Positions 1-9,117 of a DNA stretch of 64,000 nucleotides are shown here, piece after piece (position 1 is the stretch's first letter; each line of letters begins with the position of its first letter). The stretch covers positions 50,910-114,909 of the forward strand of contig NZ_NQVN01000017.1 in the NCBI RefSeq assembly GCF_002770725.1. Direction: 5' to 3'. The notes beneath the pieces are model-generated. The model searched no databases, was not told the DNA's origin, and saw nothing but the letters and a program-made list of their open reading frames with translations. Origin of the DNA: Pleomorphomonas carboxyditropha. GTDB lineage: Bacteria > Pseudomonadota > Alphaproteobacteria > Rhizobiales > Pleomorphomonadaceae. The position numbers were made by a program, and so were the translations under genes.

Positions 1-520
1 GTGGGCGCAGGAAGCGGACGCCGTCGATCTGCCGCTCGGGCGGCATGCCGGCGAGACCGGCGACGCCGGAGCCGCGCGCCAGGTGCATCAGCAGCGTTTC
101 GGCCTGATCGTCGCGGGTGTGGGCGAGGAGCACGGCGTCGAGCCGGTGCCGGCGGGCCGCCTCGACGAGCAGGCGGTAGCGGGCGGCGCGCGCTTCGGCC
201 TGGATGTCGCTCATCGGCGGCGGGCCGTCGTGATGCCAGACGAGCTTTTCGGCCGGGTGGCCGAGGCGGGCGGCGAGATCCAGGACGGTGTCGGCCTCGC
301 GGGCGGCTTCCGGCCGGAGACCGTGATCGACGGTCAGCACGTAAAGGGCGGGCGCGGCGGGGCTCTGGCGCTTCCAGAGATCGAGCAGAACGAGCAGGGC
401 CGTCGAATCGGGGCCGCCGGAGACGGCGATGCCGACGCGGCCAAGCTCGGCGAGCGGAGAGAACAGACGGTCGCGCAGCTTCGCCGCCGGAAGATCGGGC
501 GAGGCGGGGCGGTCGTTCAT
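1..520 (-). CDS. tilS: tRNA(Ile)-lysidine synthase TilS, N-terminal part (cut by window edge)
   Basis: TilS uses ATP to join lysine to C34 of the minor tRNA-Ile so that it reads AUA; it acts in the cytosol. The visible 173 residues begin at the ATG at 520 and contain the PP-loop SGGPDS at residues 34-39 and, further on, HTRDDQAET, the conserved HxxDDQxET segment of this ATPase family. The C-terminal part lies beyond the left edge. The start codon sits one base after the stop of the upstream cpoB-like gene, so it is the last visible gene of the tol-pal transcript, the usual alphaproteobacterial position. Family assignment is firm; the 3' end is not seen. Confidence 0.93.
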   Translation of the reverse strand, partial: MNDRPASPDLPAAKLRDRLFSPLAELGRVGIAVSGGPDSTALLVLLDLWKRQSPAAPALYVLTVDHGLRPEAAREADTVLDLAARLGHPAEKLVWHHDGPPPMSDIQAEARAARYRLLVEAARRHRLDAVLLAHTRDDQAETLLMHLARGSGVAGLAGMPPERQIDGVRFLRP

Positions 521-521
521 G

Positions 522-1685
522 TCAGTCGCAGCCGAGCTTCTGCTTCTGCGTGGTGACGCGCGAGACGAGGCCGGACTGGGCCTTGGGGAATTTCTTGGTC
601 AGCTCGCCATAGGTGGCGCAGGCGGCGCTGGTCTCGCCGAGGCCCTCGAGCGACAGGCCGAGCTTGAACAGGCTGTCGGGTGCCTTCTGGCTGGTCGGAT
701 GGTTCTTGTAGGTGGCGAGGTAGGAGGTGGCGGCGTCGCGATACTCATGGCGCGAGAAATAGCTCTCGCCGAGCCAGTATTGGGCGTCGGCGGCGCGCGG
801 GTCGCCGGGGAAGTCGGTGAGGAATTTCTTGAAGCCGGTTTCCGCCGACGCGTAGTCGCCGCTGACGATGGAGGAATAGGCGCGGTCGTAGTCGGCGCCG
901 GGATCGACGGTGGCGGGCGCCACCGAGGCCATCTGCTGCTGCGGCGCGGCCACGCCGCCGACGGGGGGCGGGGCGAGCGCGCCGGCTGCGCCAAGATCCT
1001 GGCTGGCGGCGGCCGCGAGGCCGCCGGAGGTGGTGATGGCCGTATCGGTCGGCGCCAGTTCGCCGCGGGCGATCGCCGACAGGTCGAGCGGCCCGCCGAC
1101 GGCGCTCGCCGAGGGGGCGGCGGCGTCGGCCATGCTGCCGGGCAGCGTGCCGAGCGGGGCGGGCGGCGTGCCGAGCGTCGTGCCGGGCGCCGGCTGGGTG
1201 GCGGCCACCGCGCCGGGCGCGTCGATGGCAAAGCCGGCCGGCATCGTGCCGTCCTCGCCGACCGAATCCATCGGCGCGTCGGCGGCGGCCGTGCTGCCGG
1301 CGGCCGGAGGCGCCGCCGGCGGCGCGGCTTCCGAGCGCTTCTGGCCCTTGCCGCCTTCCAGTTGCTGCAGGCGGAACTCGTTGTCCTCCTGGGCGCGCTT
1401 CAATAGGTTCTGCAACTGCTCGAGCTGGTGCGTCAGCTCGTCGATGCGGCCGTTGAGCGAGCGCATCTGCTGTTCCATGTTGTCCATGCGGACCGCCTGC
1501 TGGGCGGCGTCCTGCTGGCCGGGAATGGCGGCCGGCGGCGTCGGGTCGGAGCCGAACAGGCCCGCCGAGGCGGGCGCGGCGGCGAGCAGGCCGGCGCCGA
1601 GCGTGGCGATGGCCAGCGCGGCGAAACGGAAACGGCTCGGTGGGCGGAAGAGGCGGCTGGTCATCAGCGCGGGCATCCCAGGCAA
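522..1685 (-). CDS. cpoB: CpoB/YbgF, Tol-Pal associated periplasmic TPR protein
   Basis: CpoB works with the Tol-Pal machine and coordinates outer-membrane constriction with septal wall synthesis. The protein (387 aa from the first ATG; a second ATG at 1664 would give 380 aa) starts with a signal peptide whose hydrophobic core ends in APASA. A coiled-coil region follows at about residues 58-110 (many Leu, Gln, Glu), then a long Ala/Pro-rich linker, and a C-terminal TPR block from about residue 265 (YDRAYSSIVSGDYASAE, then WLGESYF). Family members are usually about 260-330 aa, so the linker is long here. It lies 242 bp after pal and one base before tilS. No clear ribosome binding site separates the two starts. 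Confidence 0.88.
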   Translation of the reverse strand: MPGMPALMTSRLFRPPSRFRFAALAIATLGAGLLAAAPASAGLFGSDPTPPAAIPGQQDAAQQAVRMDNMEQQMRSLNGRIDELTHQLEQLQNLLKRAQEDNEFRLQQLEGGKGQKRSEAAPPAAPPAAGSTAAADAPMDSVGEDGTMPAGFAIDAPGAVAATQPAPGTTLGTPPAPLGTLPGSMADAAAPSASAVGGPLDLSAIARGELAPTDTAITTSGGLAAAASQDLGAAGALAPPPVGGVAAPQQQMASVAPATVDPGADYDRAYSSIVSGDYASAETGFKKFLTDFPGDPRAADAQYWLGESYFSRHEYRDAATSYLATYKNHPTSQKAPDSLFKLGLSLEGLGETSAACATYGELTKKFPKAQSGLVSRVTTQKQKLGCD

Positions 1686-1854
1686 ATCCAGTGGTTCAAT
1701 TCCGACATTTGCATCCGCGCGCTGCCATCTTCATGGCAAATCGCGGCGCAACCCGGAGGACGGCGGCGGACGGACTTCCGGACGGCGCGGCGGTCGCCTC
1801 GGTCCCTCCGGCGGGAATTAAGCGCCGGACTTCGGCGGTATTGCGGCCGCAACA

Positions 1855-1887
1855 CGAAAATCCCGGCCTCCGTGCAGGATTCCGGGA
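1855..1887 (-). terminator. Candidate intrinsic terminator after pal
   Basis: On the minus strand a 6-bp stem (TCCCGG at 1887-1882 pairing with CCGGGA at 1866-1861) with a 15-nt loop is followed by ATTTTCG. It lies about 40 bp past the pal stop and before cpoB. The loop is long and the stem short, so it may only attenuate. Confidence 0.4.
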
Positions 1888-1927
1888 CGATCGTGCCTGG
1901 GGTGTGGCGGCGGCGACGGCCGGGAGG

Positions 1928-2434
1928 TCAGCCGCCGGCGTTCAGCACGGTGACGGCGCGGCGGTTCTGCGCCCAGCAGCTATCCTGATCGCAGAGGGCG
2001 ACCGGGCGCTCCTTGCCGTAGGAGATGGTGCGGATGCGGGTGCTGGCGACGCCGCGGGCCACCAGGAAGTCCTGCGCCGCCTTGGCGCGGCGGGCGCCGA
2101 GGGCGAGGTTGTATTCGCGCGTGCCGCGCTCGTCGGCGTGGCCTTCGACGGTGACCGTGTAGCGCGGATAGAGCGCCAGCCACTGGGCCTGGCGGCCGAG
2201 CGTGGTCTGGGCCTCGGTGTTGAGCGAGGTCGAGTCGGTGTCGAAGAACACGCGGTCGCCGACGTTGACCACGAAGTCCTGGGCGCTGCCCGGCGTGGCG
2301 GCGCCGGCGCCACCGGCTCCGCCGGCAAGCTGACCGTCGAGCTCGCTGGGGCTCTTGGCGCAGGCCGCGGCGAGGAGGGCAAGGCCGAGAGCAAGCGCTG
2401 CGCGGCGGCTGAAAATTCTGGTCGTTGTCGTCAT
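1928..2434 (-). CDS. pal: Peptidoglycan-associated lipoprotein Pal
   Basis: Pal is an outer-membrane lipoprotein that binds peptidoglycan and TolB, completing the Tol-Pal bridge. The 168-aa product has a short lipoprotein signal ending in LLAAAC, where Cys25 would be acylated. An OmpA-like domain follows, with FFDTDS and the peptidoglycan-binding helix VEGHADERGTREYN, in which the conserved Asp and Arg bind diaminopimelate. Length is normal for alphaproteobacterial Pal. It is downstream of tolB (168-bp gap) on the same strand. The ATG at 2434 directly precedes the basic n-region of the signal, so the start is secure. Confidence 0.95.
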   Translation of the reverse strand: MTTTTRIFSRRAALALGLALLAAACAKSPSELDGQLAGGAGGAGAATPGSAQDFVVNVGDRVFFDTDSTSLNTEAQTTLGRQAQWLALYPRYTVTVEGHADERGTREYNLALGARRAKAAQDFLVARGVASTRIRTISYGKERPVALCDQDSCWAQNRRAVTVLNAGG

Positions 2435-2602
2435 GATACCGGTAATCCTCGAATACGTGCTGACCGGATGTTTCGAGAGTCTTGGTAAACGGCTTTGGTT
2501 AAGCTCACGTTCAAAGACATGGTTAACGAAGCATGAAATCTCGGGTTCCCGGCCTTTTGATGGTAAACGCGCGCCGAACTCGCGTCCGGCGCGGCGATTT
2601 CG

Positions 2603-3919
2603 TCACTTGAGCAACGGCGACCAGGCGGGGTCGGAGGCGAAGTTCGGCGTCGGCACGCGCTGCTCGTTGCGGCCGGTCAGGTCGACCGACCAGAGCTGCG
2701 GGCCGCCGTTCGGGCCGCCCGAGTCGCGGAAGAACATGATGACGCGGCCGTTGGGCGCCCAGGTCGGGCCTTCGTTGTGGAAGCCCTCGGTGAGAATGCG
2801 CTCGCCCGAGCCGTCCGGCTTCATGACGCCGATGGCAAAGCCGCTGCCGGACTGGCGGGTGAAGGCGATCAGGTCGCCGCGCGGGCTCCACACCGGCGTG
2901 CCGTAGCGGCCGTTGCCGAAGGAAATGCGGTTGGCATTGCCGCCGCCGGCGCTCATCACGTAGAGCTGCTGGTTGCCGCCGCGGTCGCTCTCGAAGACGA
3001 TGCGCGAGCCGTCGGGCGAATAGGAGGGCGAGGTGTCGATCGCCGCCGTGTTGGTCAGCCGCGCCGGGGCGCCGCCGATCGGCATGGCGTAGATGTTGGC
3101 GTTGCCGTCCTGCTCGAGGCTCATCACCACCGAATTGCCGTCCGGCGAGAAGCGCGGCGAGAAGGTCATGTTGGGGAAGTTGCCGACCAGCGTGCGCTGG
3201 CCGCTCTCGATGTTGAGCAGGTAGACGCGCGGCTCGCTGGTGCCGAAGGACATGTAGGTGACCTGCTGGGAGGTCGGCGAGAAGCGCGGCGTCAGCACGA
3301 GGTCGCGGCCGTTGGTGAGGAAGCGGACGTTGGCGCCGTCCTGATCCATCAGGGCGAGGCGCTTGACGCGGTTGCCCTTGGGGCCGCTCTCGTCGACGAA
3401 GACGATGCGGGTGTCGAAATAGCCCTTCTCGCCGGTCAGCCGCTCGTAGATGGCGTCGGCGATGATGTGAGCGATGCGGCGCCAGTTCTCCGGCGTGGTG
3501 AAATACTGCTGGCCGGCGAGCTGGGTGCCGCCGAACACGTCCCACAGGCGGAAGTCGGCCTGCAGCCGGCCGTCGGCGGCGCGGACGATGCCGCCGGACA
3601 CCAGCGCCTGGGCGTTGATCGCCCGCCAGTTTTGGAAGTTGGGCACGGCGTTGGGATCGGTGATGCGGTCGACGAAGGAGGCCTGGTCGAGCACCTGGAA
3701 CAGGCCGGAGCGCTGCAGATCGCCGGCGATGACGCCGGCCATCTGCTGGCCGACGGCGGCGGTGTCGGCGCCGCCGACGAAGTTCGGGATGGCGATCGGC
3801 AGCGGCTGGATGTTGCCGCCGTTGATGTTGATGGTGATTTCGGCGCTCGACGGCGCCGCCGCGGCGAGGGCGGCGAGGGCCGTCAGCGCGGCAAACAGAG
3901 TTCGGACCAGTTTTCGCAT
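2603..3919 (-). CDS. tolB: TolB, periplasmic beta-propeller of the Tol-Pal system
   Basis: TolB is the periplasmic partner of Pal and TolA that helps maintain outer-membrane integrity during division. From the ATG at 3919 the product is 438 aa, the usual length, with a signal peptide ending in APSSAE. An N-terminal domain with ITININGG and a series of WD40-like PD40 blades follow ([49 protein letters not shown]). A longer reading from 4009 would add 30 residues before the signal peptide and almost touch tolA, so it was not used. Gene order tolA-tolB-pal supports the call. Confidence 0.96.
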   Translation of the reverse strand: MRKLVRTLFAALTALAALAAAAPSSAEITININGGNIQPLPIAIPNFVGGADTAAVGQQMAGVIAGDLQRSGLFQVLDQASFVDRITDPNAVPNFQNWRAINAQALVSGGIVRAADGRLQADFRLWDVFGGTQLAGQQYFTTPENWRRIAHIIADAIYERLTGEKGYFDTRIVFVDESGPKGNRVKRLALMDQDGANVRFLTNGRDLVLTPRFSPTSQQVTYMSFGTSEPRVYLLNIESGQRTLVGNFPNMTFSPRFSPDGNSVVMSLEQDGNANIYAMPIGGAPARLTNTAAIDTSPSYSPDGSRIVFESDRGGNQQLYVMSAGGGNANRISFGNGRYGTPVWSPRGDLIAFTRQSGSGFAIGVMKPDGSGERILTEGFHNEGPTWAPNGRVIMFFRDSGGPNGGPQLWSVDLTGRNEQRVPTPNFASDPAWSPLLK

Positions 3920-4005
3920 CCTGAGGTGCTCCCAAACGGATGTTCCGGACGTGCTCCGATCGAGCGATGCGGCGCGGTCCGGCTCGATTTTCTTGGCTCG
4001 CCTCG

Positions 4006-5049
4006 TCAATAGGACGGCGGCGGGGTGAAATTCATGTTCACGACCTGCCAGTTGTCGAACTTGTCCTTCGGCAGGAACGGGTAAGGCGCGCAGCGCTGGA
4101 CGGCGCGCACGGCCGCCTCGGCCACCGCCTGGCCGGCGGGGCCGGCGGGAACCGACTTGATCTCGGGCGGCGCGGCGAGGTCGCCATCGATGGTGAAGGT
4201 CACGCGCAGCGGCACGACCATTTGGTCGACGCCCTCGGCGCCGACCGGCGGATTGAAGCAGGCGGTGACCGCGGCGGTCAGCGCGTCGAGCTCGCTCTGG
4301 CTCATCTCGGCCACCGGGCCGGTGCGGTTCTCCGAGCCGAGCGAGGCCTCCCTGTCGGATTCGCGGCCGCCGCCGCCGGATGGGTCGACCTTGTTGAGCA
4401 GCGCCGCCATCTCGTTGGGGTCGAAGTTCTCGCTCTTGGAGTCCTTCTGCGTCTGCCTGGGCTTTTCCTTTACCGGCTTGGCGTCGGCCTTGTCCGGCTG
4501 GTCGGCCGCGTCCTCGGTCGGCTTCGGGGCCGGCGGCTTCGGCTTGACCGGCGGCAGCTTGGGCGGCACCGGCGCCGGCTTGTCGACTTCCTTGATCTTC
4601 TCGGCGATCTCGCCGGTATCGGCCTTGGGCGCCTCCTCGAGCGCCGCCATCTTGGGCTCGTCCGGCTTTTCGGCCGGCGGCGGCGTTTCGGCCGGCTTGG
4701 GCGGCGCGGCCTTGGGCGGCGGCGGTGGCGGCGCGTCGGCCGTCTTGGCGGCGGCGGTGTCGGTCGCCTTCTCGGTGATCGGCGTCGACTGGTCGTTCCT
4801 GGCGGCGCCGGCCCGCTGCGAATCGGGCCGCGGCGTCGGCGTCTTCACCTTGGCCTGCGAGGCATTGTCGGATTTCGGCGCGGTCTTGCTGCCTTCGGCG
4901 ATCTTCGACACGTCGGAGATCGGCACGAGGTCGACCGGCAGCGCGTCCACCGGCGTGGCGTCGAACGGCTTCGCGCCGGAAAAGGATGCGAATCCCCAGG
5001 CGAACAGCAGGACGTGACCGATGACGGATGTCGTAAGACCTATGCGCAT
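4006..5049 (-). CDS. tolA: TolA, inner-membrane spanning protein of the Tol-Pal system
   Basis: TolA couples proton-motive-force driven TolQR to TolB/Pal across the periplasm. The 347-aa product has one N-terminal transmembrane segment (residues about 5-24), a long Pro/Lys/Ala/Glu-rich periplasmic stalk (about 60-235), and a compact TonB/TolA-like C-terminal domain containing two cysteines (ACFNPP and [10 protein letters not shown]) that may form a disulfide. Sequence in the stalk is low complexity, so identity rests on domain layout and position. It starts 3 bp after the tolR stop, as expected for translational coupling. Confidence 0.9.
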   Translation of the reverse strand: MRIGLTTSVIGHVLLFAWGFASFSGAKPFDATPVDALPVDLVPISDVSKIAEGSKTAPKSDNASQAKVKTPTPRPDSQRAGAARNDQSTPITEKATDTAAAKTADAPPPPPPKAAPPKPAETPPPAEKPDEPKMAALEEAPKADTGEIAEKIKEVDKPAPVPPKLPPVKPKPPAPKPTEDAADQPDKADAKPVKEKPRQTQKDSKSENFDPNEMAALLNKVDPSGGGGRESDREASLGSENRTGPVAEMSQSELDALTAAVTACFNPPVGAEGVDQMVVPLRVTFTIDGDLAAPPEIKSVPAGPAGQAVAEAAVRAVQRCAPYPFLPKDKFDNWQVVNMNFTPPPSY

Positions 5050-5052
5050 GTA

Positions 5053-5526
5053 TCAGCCGGACGGCGCCGCGGCCGTCCCCTGTTCCTCTTGCGTGATAAG
5101 ACCGATCTTCTTGAAGCCGGCCGCCGAAATGCGGGCCATGACGCGCATCACCATGCCGTAGTCGGCGGCCTTGTCGCCGCGCACGTAGATGCGGTCCTCG
5201 ACGCCGTTCTTGGCGACGGCCATCAGCTTGGGGACCAGTTCCTCGTAGGAGATCTCGCTGTCCTGGATGAACACCTTGCCGGCGGCGTCGACCGAGATGT
5301 TGATCGGGTCGGTCTGGCCCTCCATCGGCCTGGCGGCGGTCTCGGGCAGGTCGATCGGCACGCCGACGGTGAGCAGCGGCGCGGCCACCATGAAGATGAT
5401 GAGCAGCACCAGCATGACGTCGACCATCGGCGTCACGTTGATCTCGCTCATCACGCCCCGGGCATGACGACGCCTGCGGCGGCGGCTACCGGCCGGCGAA
5501 CCTCCCCCTGCGACACCCATGCCCAT
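5053..5526 (-). CDS. tolR: TolR, ExbD-type proton channel subunit
   Basis: TolR forms the proton-driven stator/rotor complex with TolQ in the inner membrane. The 157-aa protein has an unusually Gly/Arg-rich N-terminus (about 20 residues), then [20 protein letters not shown]: the single transmembrane helix with the essential Asp of the family ([11 protein letters not shown]). The C-terminal periplasmic domain ends near [12 protein letters not shown]. It follows tolQ with a 3-bp gap and precedes tolA with a 3-bp gap. Confidence 0.95.
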   Translation of the reverse strand: MGMGVAGGGSPAGSRRRRRRHARGVMSEINVTPMVDVMLVLLIIFMVAAPLLTVGVPIDLPETAARPMEGQTDPINISVDAAGKVFIQDSEISYEELVPKLMAVAKNGVEDRIYVRGDKAADYGMVMRVMARISAAGFKKIGLITQEEQGTAAAPSG

Positions 5527-5529
5527 GGC

Positions 5530-6243
5530 TCAGCTCCTGTCGTCGATCTGGCGCGACAGGATGGCGGCGAACTCGTCGGCGAAGCCATCCATGCGCGAGC
5601 CGAGCTTGGCGGCGTCGGCGGAAAGTTTGTTGTAGGCGAGCACCGCCGGAATGGCGGCGGCAAGGCCCATGGCGGTGGCGAGCAGCGCCTCGGAGATGGC
5701 CGGCGCCACCACCACGAGGCTGGTGTTCTTGGAGGTGGCGATGGCCTGGAACGAACTCATGATGCCCCAGACGGTGCCGAACAGGCCGATGAACGGGCCG
5801 GCCGAGCCGACGGTGGCCAGGAAGATGAGACGGGCCTCGAGGCGCTCCATCTCGCGGGAAATGGTGACGTCGATCACCTTGCCGATACGGTCGGTGATGC
5901 CCTGGAAGGAGACGCGGCCGGCTTCATGGCTGCGTTTCCATTCGCGCATGGCGGCGACGAAGATGGCGGCGAGCCCCTCGTTGGAGCGGGCGGTGAGCGA
6001 GCGGTAAAGCTCCTCCAGCGACTGCCCGGACCAGAACACCTTCTCGAAGCGGTCCATCGAGCGGCGCGCACGGTTATAGGCGACGATCTTGTCGACGATG
6101 ATCGCCCAGCACCATACCGATGCGGCCAGAAGGCCGAGCATCACGGCCTTCACGACGAAACTCGCCTGCCAGAACAATGCCCAGATGGACACCTCGACGG
6201 CCGGTGCTGCGAGCGCGTTCTGGGTCAGTTCGACCGGATTCAT
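5530..6243 (-). CDS. tolQ: TolQ, ExbB-type proton channel subunit
   Basis: TolQ makes the pentameric inner-membrane channel around TolR. The 237-aa product shows the three-helix layout: helix 1 at about residues 28-50, a large cytoplasmic loop rich in Arg/Glu, and helices 2-3 at about 140-200, with the conserved VGSAGPFIGLFGTVWGIM and EALLATAMGLAAAIPAV segments. It is the first tol gene after a 306-bp spacer that holds a perfect inverted repeat, and it is followed at 3 bp by tolR. Confidence 0.96.
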   Translation of the reverse strand: MNPVELTQNALAAPAVEVSIWALFWQASFVVKAVMLGLLAASVWCWAIIVDKIVAYNRARRSMDRFEKVFWSGQSLEELYRSLTARSNEGLAAIFVAAMREWKRSHEAGRVSFQGITDRIGKVIDVTISREMERLEARLIFLATVGSAGPFIGLFGTVWGIMSSFQAIATSKNTSLVVVAPAISEALLATAMGLAAAIPAVLAYNKLSADAAKLGSRMDGFADEFAAILSRQIDDRS

Positions 6244-6316
6244 GGGTGTCTTCCGTTGTCCTCAGGATGGGGCGGCGATCTCTTGGCGCCAGGTCGCGTC
6301 GGCCGGGGCAGGCTAT

Positions 6317-6354
6317 GGCGGCATGTGTCGATGCCTGGGTCTCCACATGCCGCC
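6317..6354. repeat. Perfect 11-bp inverted repeat upstream of tolQ
   Basis: Arms at 6317-6327 (GGCGGCATGTG) and 6344-6354 (CACATGCCGCC) are exactly complementary, with a 16-nt loop. No run of T follows on either strand, so it does not look like an intrinsic terminator. It lies in the 306-bp spacer 6244-6549 between ybgC and tolQ, which otherwise holds no gene, 74 bp before the tolQ start. It could be an operator or a structured mRNA leader for tolQ. Confidence 0.6.
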
Positions 6355-6549
6355 GAAATTTGGCGAAAACGGGACTTGACGATCAGGAAAGCCGAGGGAT
6401 TTCGCCCCTCCGCCGCCGGGACGGATTCCGCCGCCGACGGCGCCGGGGTCCCGTTCCTGTCATCCTATGGTATGGTTAAGGAAGGTTTACCGGAGCGGCA
6501 GATGTTGTGGCGGCCGGCGAGGACGTCAACGCATCTGGTGGTTGAACGG

Positions 6550-6966
6550 TCACGAATTTCGCCGCGCATCCTCGATCAGCGCGGCCATGGCGGGCGGCAG
6601 GCGGCGCGGCCGGCCGTTGCCGCCGGTCGCCACCACCTCGACCTCGGCCGCGGCGATGAGGTCGTCGCCGCGCAGGAGGCGCTGGGCGACAGTGAAGCGG
6701 GGGCCGGAGATGGAGGCGATCGCCGTCTCCACCGTCAGGAGATCGTCGAGAAAGCCGGGCTTCTTGTATTCGATGGCGAACCGGCGGACGACGAACAGCA
6801 GGGCATCGGGATTCGTGCGGTCGGCCGTGGCGCTCTGGCTGATGCCGAGGTCGCGCAGGAATTCGGTGCGGCCGCGCTCGAAGAAGCGCATGTGGCTGCC
6901 GTGGTAGAGGATGCCGCCGGCGTCGGTATCCTCGAAGTAGACGCGGACGGCGAGGCGATGGATCAA
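6550..6966 (-). CDS. ybgC: YbgC-type acyl-CoA thioesterase
   Basis: YbgC is a hotdog-fold thioesterase that hydrolyses acyl-CoA and belongs to the Tol-Pal gene set, with a proposed link to phospholipid metabolism. The 138-aa protein carries the 4-hydroxybenzoyl-CoA-thioesterase signature near its N-terminus: YFEDTDAGGILYHG, where the second Asp is the catalytic residue. Length is typical. It sits 4 bp after the stop of the fic gene, so it is probably expressed from a transcript that now runs through the inserted toxin-antitoxin pair. A 306-bp spacer separates it from tolQ. Confidence 0.94.
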   Translation of the reverse strand: MIHRLAVRVYFEDTDAGGILYHGSHMRFFERGRTEFLRDLGISQSATADRTNPDALLFVVRRFAIEYKKPGFLDDLLTVETAIASISGPRFTVAQRLLRGDDLIAAAEVEVVATGGNGRPRRLPPAMAALIEDARRNS

Positions 6967-6970
6967 TTCG

Positions 6971-7810
6971 TCATCTCGAAAAATAGGTTAATGCCCATGT
7001 CAAGATTACCGCCAATAGTGAGAATATGCCGGCCGATGCCACGGGATTTTGTTCGATCAGATTCGGCTCCCTTTCCGTGTGGGTTAGCATCTTCCGGTCG
7101 GCACGAGTGTAGATATCTGGACTGATTATTTCTTTTTCGAGAATAACATTTTTAGGCGCCGGCGAAGAAGACGGTCTCTTCACGGAGTCGATCTGCTTCA
7201 ATAAGAGCCCTGCTATTAGCTTTTCAACATCGGAAACGTCCACTGTGCCGCGCAAAAAATTTCGATCGGCTGCCTCAAGAGCGGCATAGTAGGGTCTTTT
7301 GTCGTGCGAAATCTGCTCTGGTATTGTATTTTCGCCAGGTAGACGAAGCCCAAGATGAGCGGAAAGGAGAATATAAGAAATAATACGAGCCGTTCGTCCA
7401 TTTCCATCAGTAAATGGGTGTATCCAGTTGATTCGCCAAAGAGCATAGGCCGCCAAATGTTCGGCAGATCGGGTCTTCCAATTCGAATTTATGTAGTTGC
7501 AAAAATCCTCGACCAACTCTGGAACATAATGAGCTGGTGGAGGGGAGTGACGGCTTCCTTCGATTCTGACATCTGTGTTGCGAAAAGTGCCGGCGAATTT
7601 ATTGATTCCTTCAAGCGCGAATCTATTCAAGGTAAGAAGATCAGACGGCCGCAAGGCTGGGATGTGATCGCGACTGCCATCTAGCCAGTGTCCCAGAAAA
7701 GCCATCCCGACATCGAATTGACGAAGCGCATTTCTGGCTTCAGCTAGAGCTAGCTCCGCCGGATCGCTGATGAGTTCGGGCTCGTCTGAGACACTATGCC
7801 TATCGGTCAT
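6971..7810 (-). CDS. Fic-domain protein with predicted C-terminal membrane anchor
   Basis: Fic enzymes transfer AMP (or another phosphate-linked group) to hydroxyls of target proteins. The 279-aa product has the complete active-site motif HPFTDGNGRTAR at about residues 147-158, including the catalytic His and the phosphate-binding Asn and Arg. An N-terminal helical domain precedes it; after about residue 215 comes a charged linker, and the last 20 residues (AGIFSLLAVILTWALTYF) form one hydrophobic helix, which would make it tail-anchored. It overlaps the upstream small gene by 4 bp (ATGA). The gene is visibly richer in A+T than ruvB and ybgC on either side, which suggests transfer. The protein lacks an obvious internal inhibitory helix, so it fits class I Fic, with inhibition supplied in trans. 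Confidence 0.9.
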   Translation of the reverse strand: MTDRHSVSDEPELISDPAELALAEARNALRQFDVGMAFLGHWLDGSRDHIPALRPSDLLTLNRFALEGINKFAGTFRNTDVRIEGSRHSPPPAHYVPELVEDFCNYINSNWKTRSAEHLAAYALWRINWIHPFTDGNGRTARIISYILLSAHLGLRLPGENTIPEQISHDKRPYYAALEAADRNFLRGTVDVSDVEKLIAGLLLKQIDSVKRPSSSPAPKNVILEKEIISPDIYTRADRKMLTHTEREPNLIEQNPVASAGIFSLLAVILTWALTYFSR

Positions 7811-7995
7811 TTTTTAGAGCTCTTGGCTTCTTCCTTCAGAAGATTTTCCGCCTTTTTTACCGTATCTCTCGTAATTCTAGAGTTTTCGATGTTTGCTGAA
7901 CCAAAAGCAAAGCTACGCCGTTGAGCTTCCCGTTCCTCGATAGACATTCCCGAATCTTTAATCTTCTCGATTGCTTGGCGGATCATCGTATCCAT
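7807..7995 (-). CDS. VbhA/FicA-like antitoxin for the Fic protein
   Basis: This 62-aa, highly charged protein precedes and overlaps the fic gene by 4 bp. It contains QRRSFAFGSANIEN, which includes SANIEN, a match to the (S/T)xxxE(G/N) inhibition helix of class I Fic antitoxins, where the Glu blocks ATP positioning in the Fic active site. The framing EEREAQRRSFAFG also resembles the VbhA helix. The start ATG at 7995 has AGAGGTC a few bases upstream. Function is inferred from motif, size and position; no DNA-binding domain is visible. Confidence 0.8.
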   Translation of the reverse strand: MDTMIRQAIEKIKDSGMSIEEREAQRRSFAFGSANIENSRITRDTVKKAENLLKEEAKSSKK

Positions 7996-8070
7996 TGTCT
8001 GACCTCTTTAAAAGCGAATAGCGTTCAATTTTAGCATCTCGCATGACGGCTGACCATATCTCATTAATGG

Positions 8071-9117
8071 TCATTCCTCCTCGCCGTTGGAAAACAGCGT
8101 GAACTGGGCTTCCTCGGCGGCCTTCGGCACGGCGAAGCCGAGGTGGCGGAAGGCGTGCGGCGTCAGGAGGCGGCCGCGCGGCGTGCGCTGCACGAAGCCC
8201 TTCTGGATCAGGTAGGGCTCGACGATGTCCTCGATGGCGTCGCGCGGCTCGGCGATGGCCGCCGCGATGGTCTCGATGCCGACCGGGCCGCCGTTGAAGC
8301 TGAGGGCGATGGTGTTGAGGTAGCGGAGGTCGAGGGCGTCGAGGCCGATGGGATCGACGTCGAGCCGGATCAGCGCCCGGTCGGCGATCTCGGCGGTGAT
8401 CGTCTCGGCGCCGTCGACGATGGCGAAGTCGCGGACGCGGCGCAGCAGGCGGCCGGCGATGCGCGGCGTGCCGCGCGAGCGCTTGGCGATCTCGGTGGCG
8501 CCATCGTCGGCGATGCCGATGCCGAAAATGCGGGCACCGCGCCGGACGATCCTTTCCAGTTCCTCGGTGGTGTAGAATTCGAGCCGGATGGGGATGCCGA
8601 AGCGGTCGCGGAGCGGCGTCGTCAACAGGCCGAGGCGGGTGGTGGCGCCGACCAGCGTGAACTTGGCGAGATCGATGCGGACGGACCGGGCGGCCGGTCC
8701 CTCGCCGATGATCAGGTCGAGCTGGTAGTCCTCCATGGCCGGATAGAGGATCTCCTCCACCGCCGGGCTCATGCGGTGGATCTCGTCGATGAACAGAACG
8801 TCGCGCTCCTCGAGATTGGTGAGGAGGGCGGCGAGGTCGCCGGCCTTGGCGATCACCGGGCCGGAGGTGGCGCGGAAGTTGACGCCGAGCTCGCGGGAGA
8901 CGATCTGGGCCAGCGTCGTCTTGCCGAGGCCGGGCGGGCCGACGAACAGCACGTGATCGAGGGCTTCCTTGCGCGCCTTGGCGGCGTCGATGAACACCTG
9001 GAGGTTGGCGCGCGCCGACGCCTGGCCGACGAATTCGGACAGCGCGCCCGGCCGGATCGACTGCTCGAAGTCCTCGGCGCGCTTCTCGCCCGAAACGAGG
9101 CGGCTCTGTTCACTCAT
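8071..9117 (-). CDS. ruvB: Holliday junction branch migration helicase RuvB
   Basis: RuvB is the hexameric AAA+ motor that drives branch migration with RuvA. From the ATG at 9117 the protein is 348 aa, the standard length; the frame stays open further upstream but that stretch is unlike RuvB. Seen are Walker [13 protein letters not shown], Walker B DEIHRM, sensor/arginine-finger segment [18 protein letters not shown] and the C-terminal winged helix ([16 protein letters not shown]). ruvC and ruvA, normally just upstream, are not in the adjoining sequence; the next gene upstream is a divergent DUF2927 gene. Downstream comes the Fic/VbhA pair after 75 bp. Confidence 0.97.
   Translation of the reverse strand: MSEQSRLVSGEKRAEDFEQSIRPGALSEFVGQASARANLQVFIDAAKARKEALDHVLFVGPPGLGKTTLAQIVSRELGVNFRATSGPVIAKAGDLAALLTNLEERDVLFIDEIHRMSPAVEEILYPAMEDYQLDLIIGEGPAARSVRIDLAKFTLVGATTRLGLLTTPLRDRFGIPIRLEFYTTEELERIVRRGARIFGIGIADDGATEIAKRSRGTPRIAGRLLRRVRDFAIVDGAETITAEIADRALIRLDVDPIGLDALDLRYLNTIALSFNGGPVGIETIAAAIAEPRDAIEDIVEPYLIQKGFVQRTPRGRLLTPHAFRHLGFAVPKAAEEAQFTLFSNGEEE

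Noticed and set aside
2523..3935. 470-aa minus-strand frame overlapping tolB
   Set aside because: Out-of-frame shadow of tolB; Arg-rich and without the beta-propeller motifs.
3940..7125. 1061-aa plus-strand frame through tolA-ybgC
   Set aside because: High-GC shadow opposite well-supported tol genes; Arg/Gly-rich with no recognisable domain.
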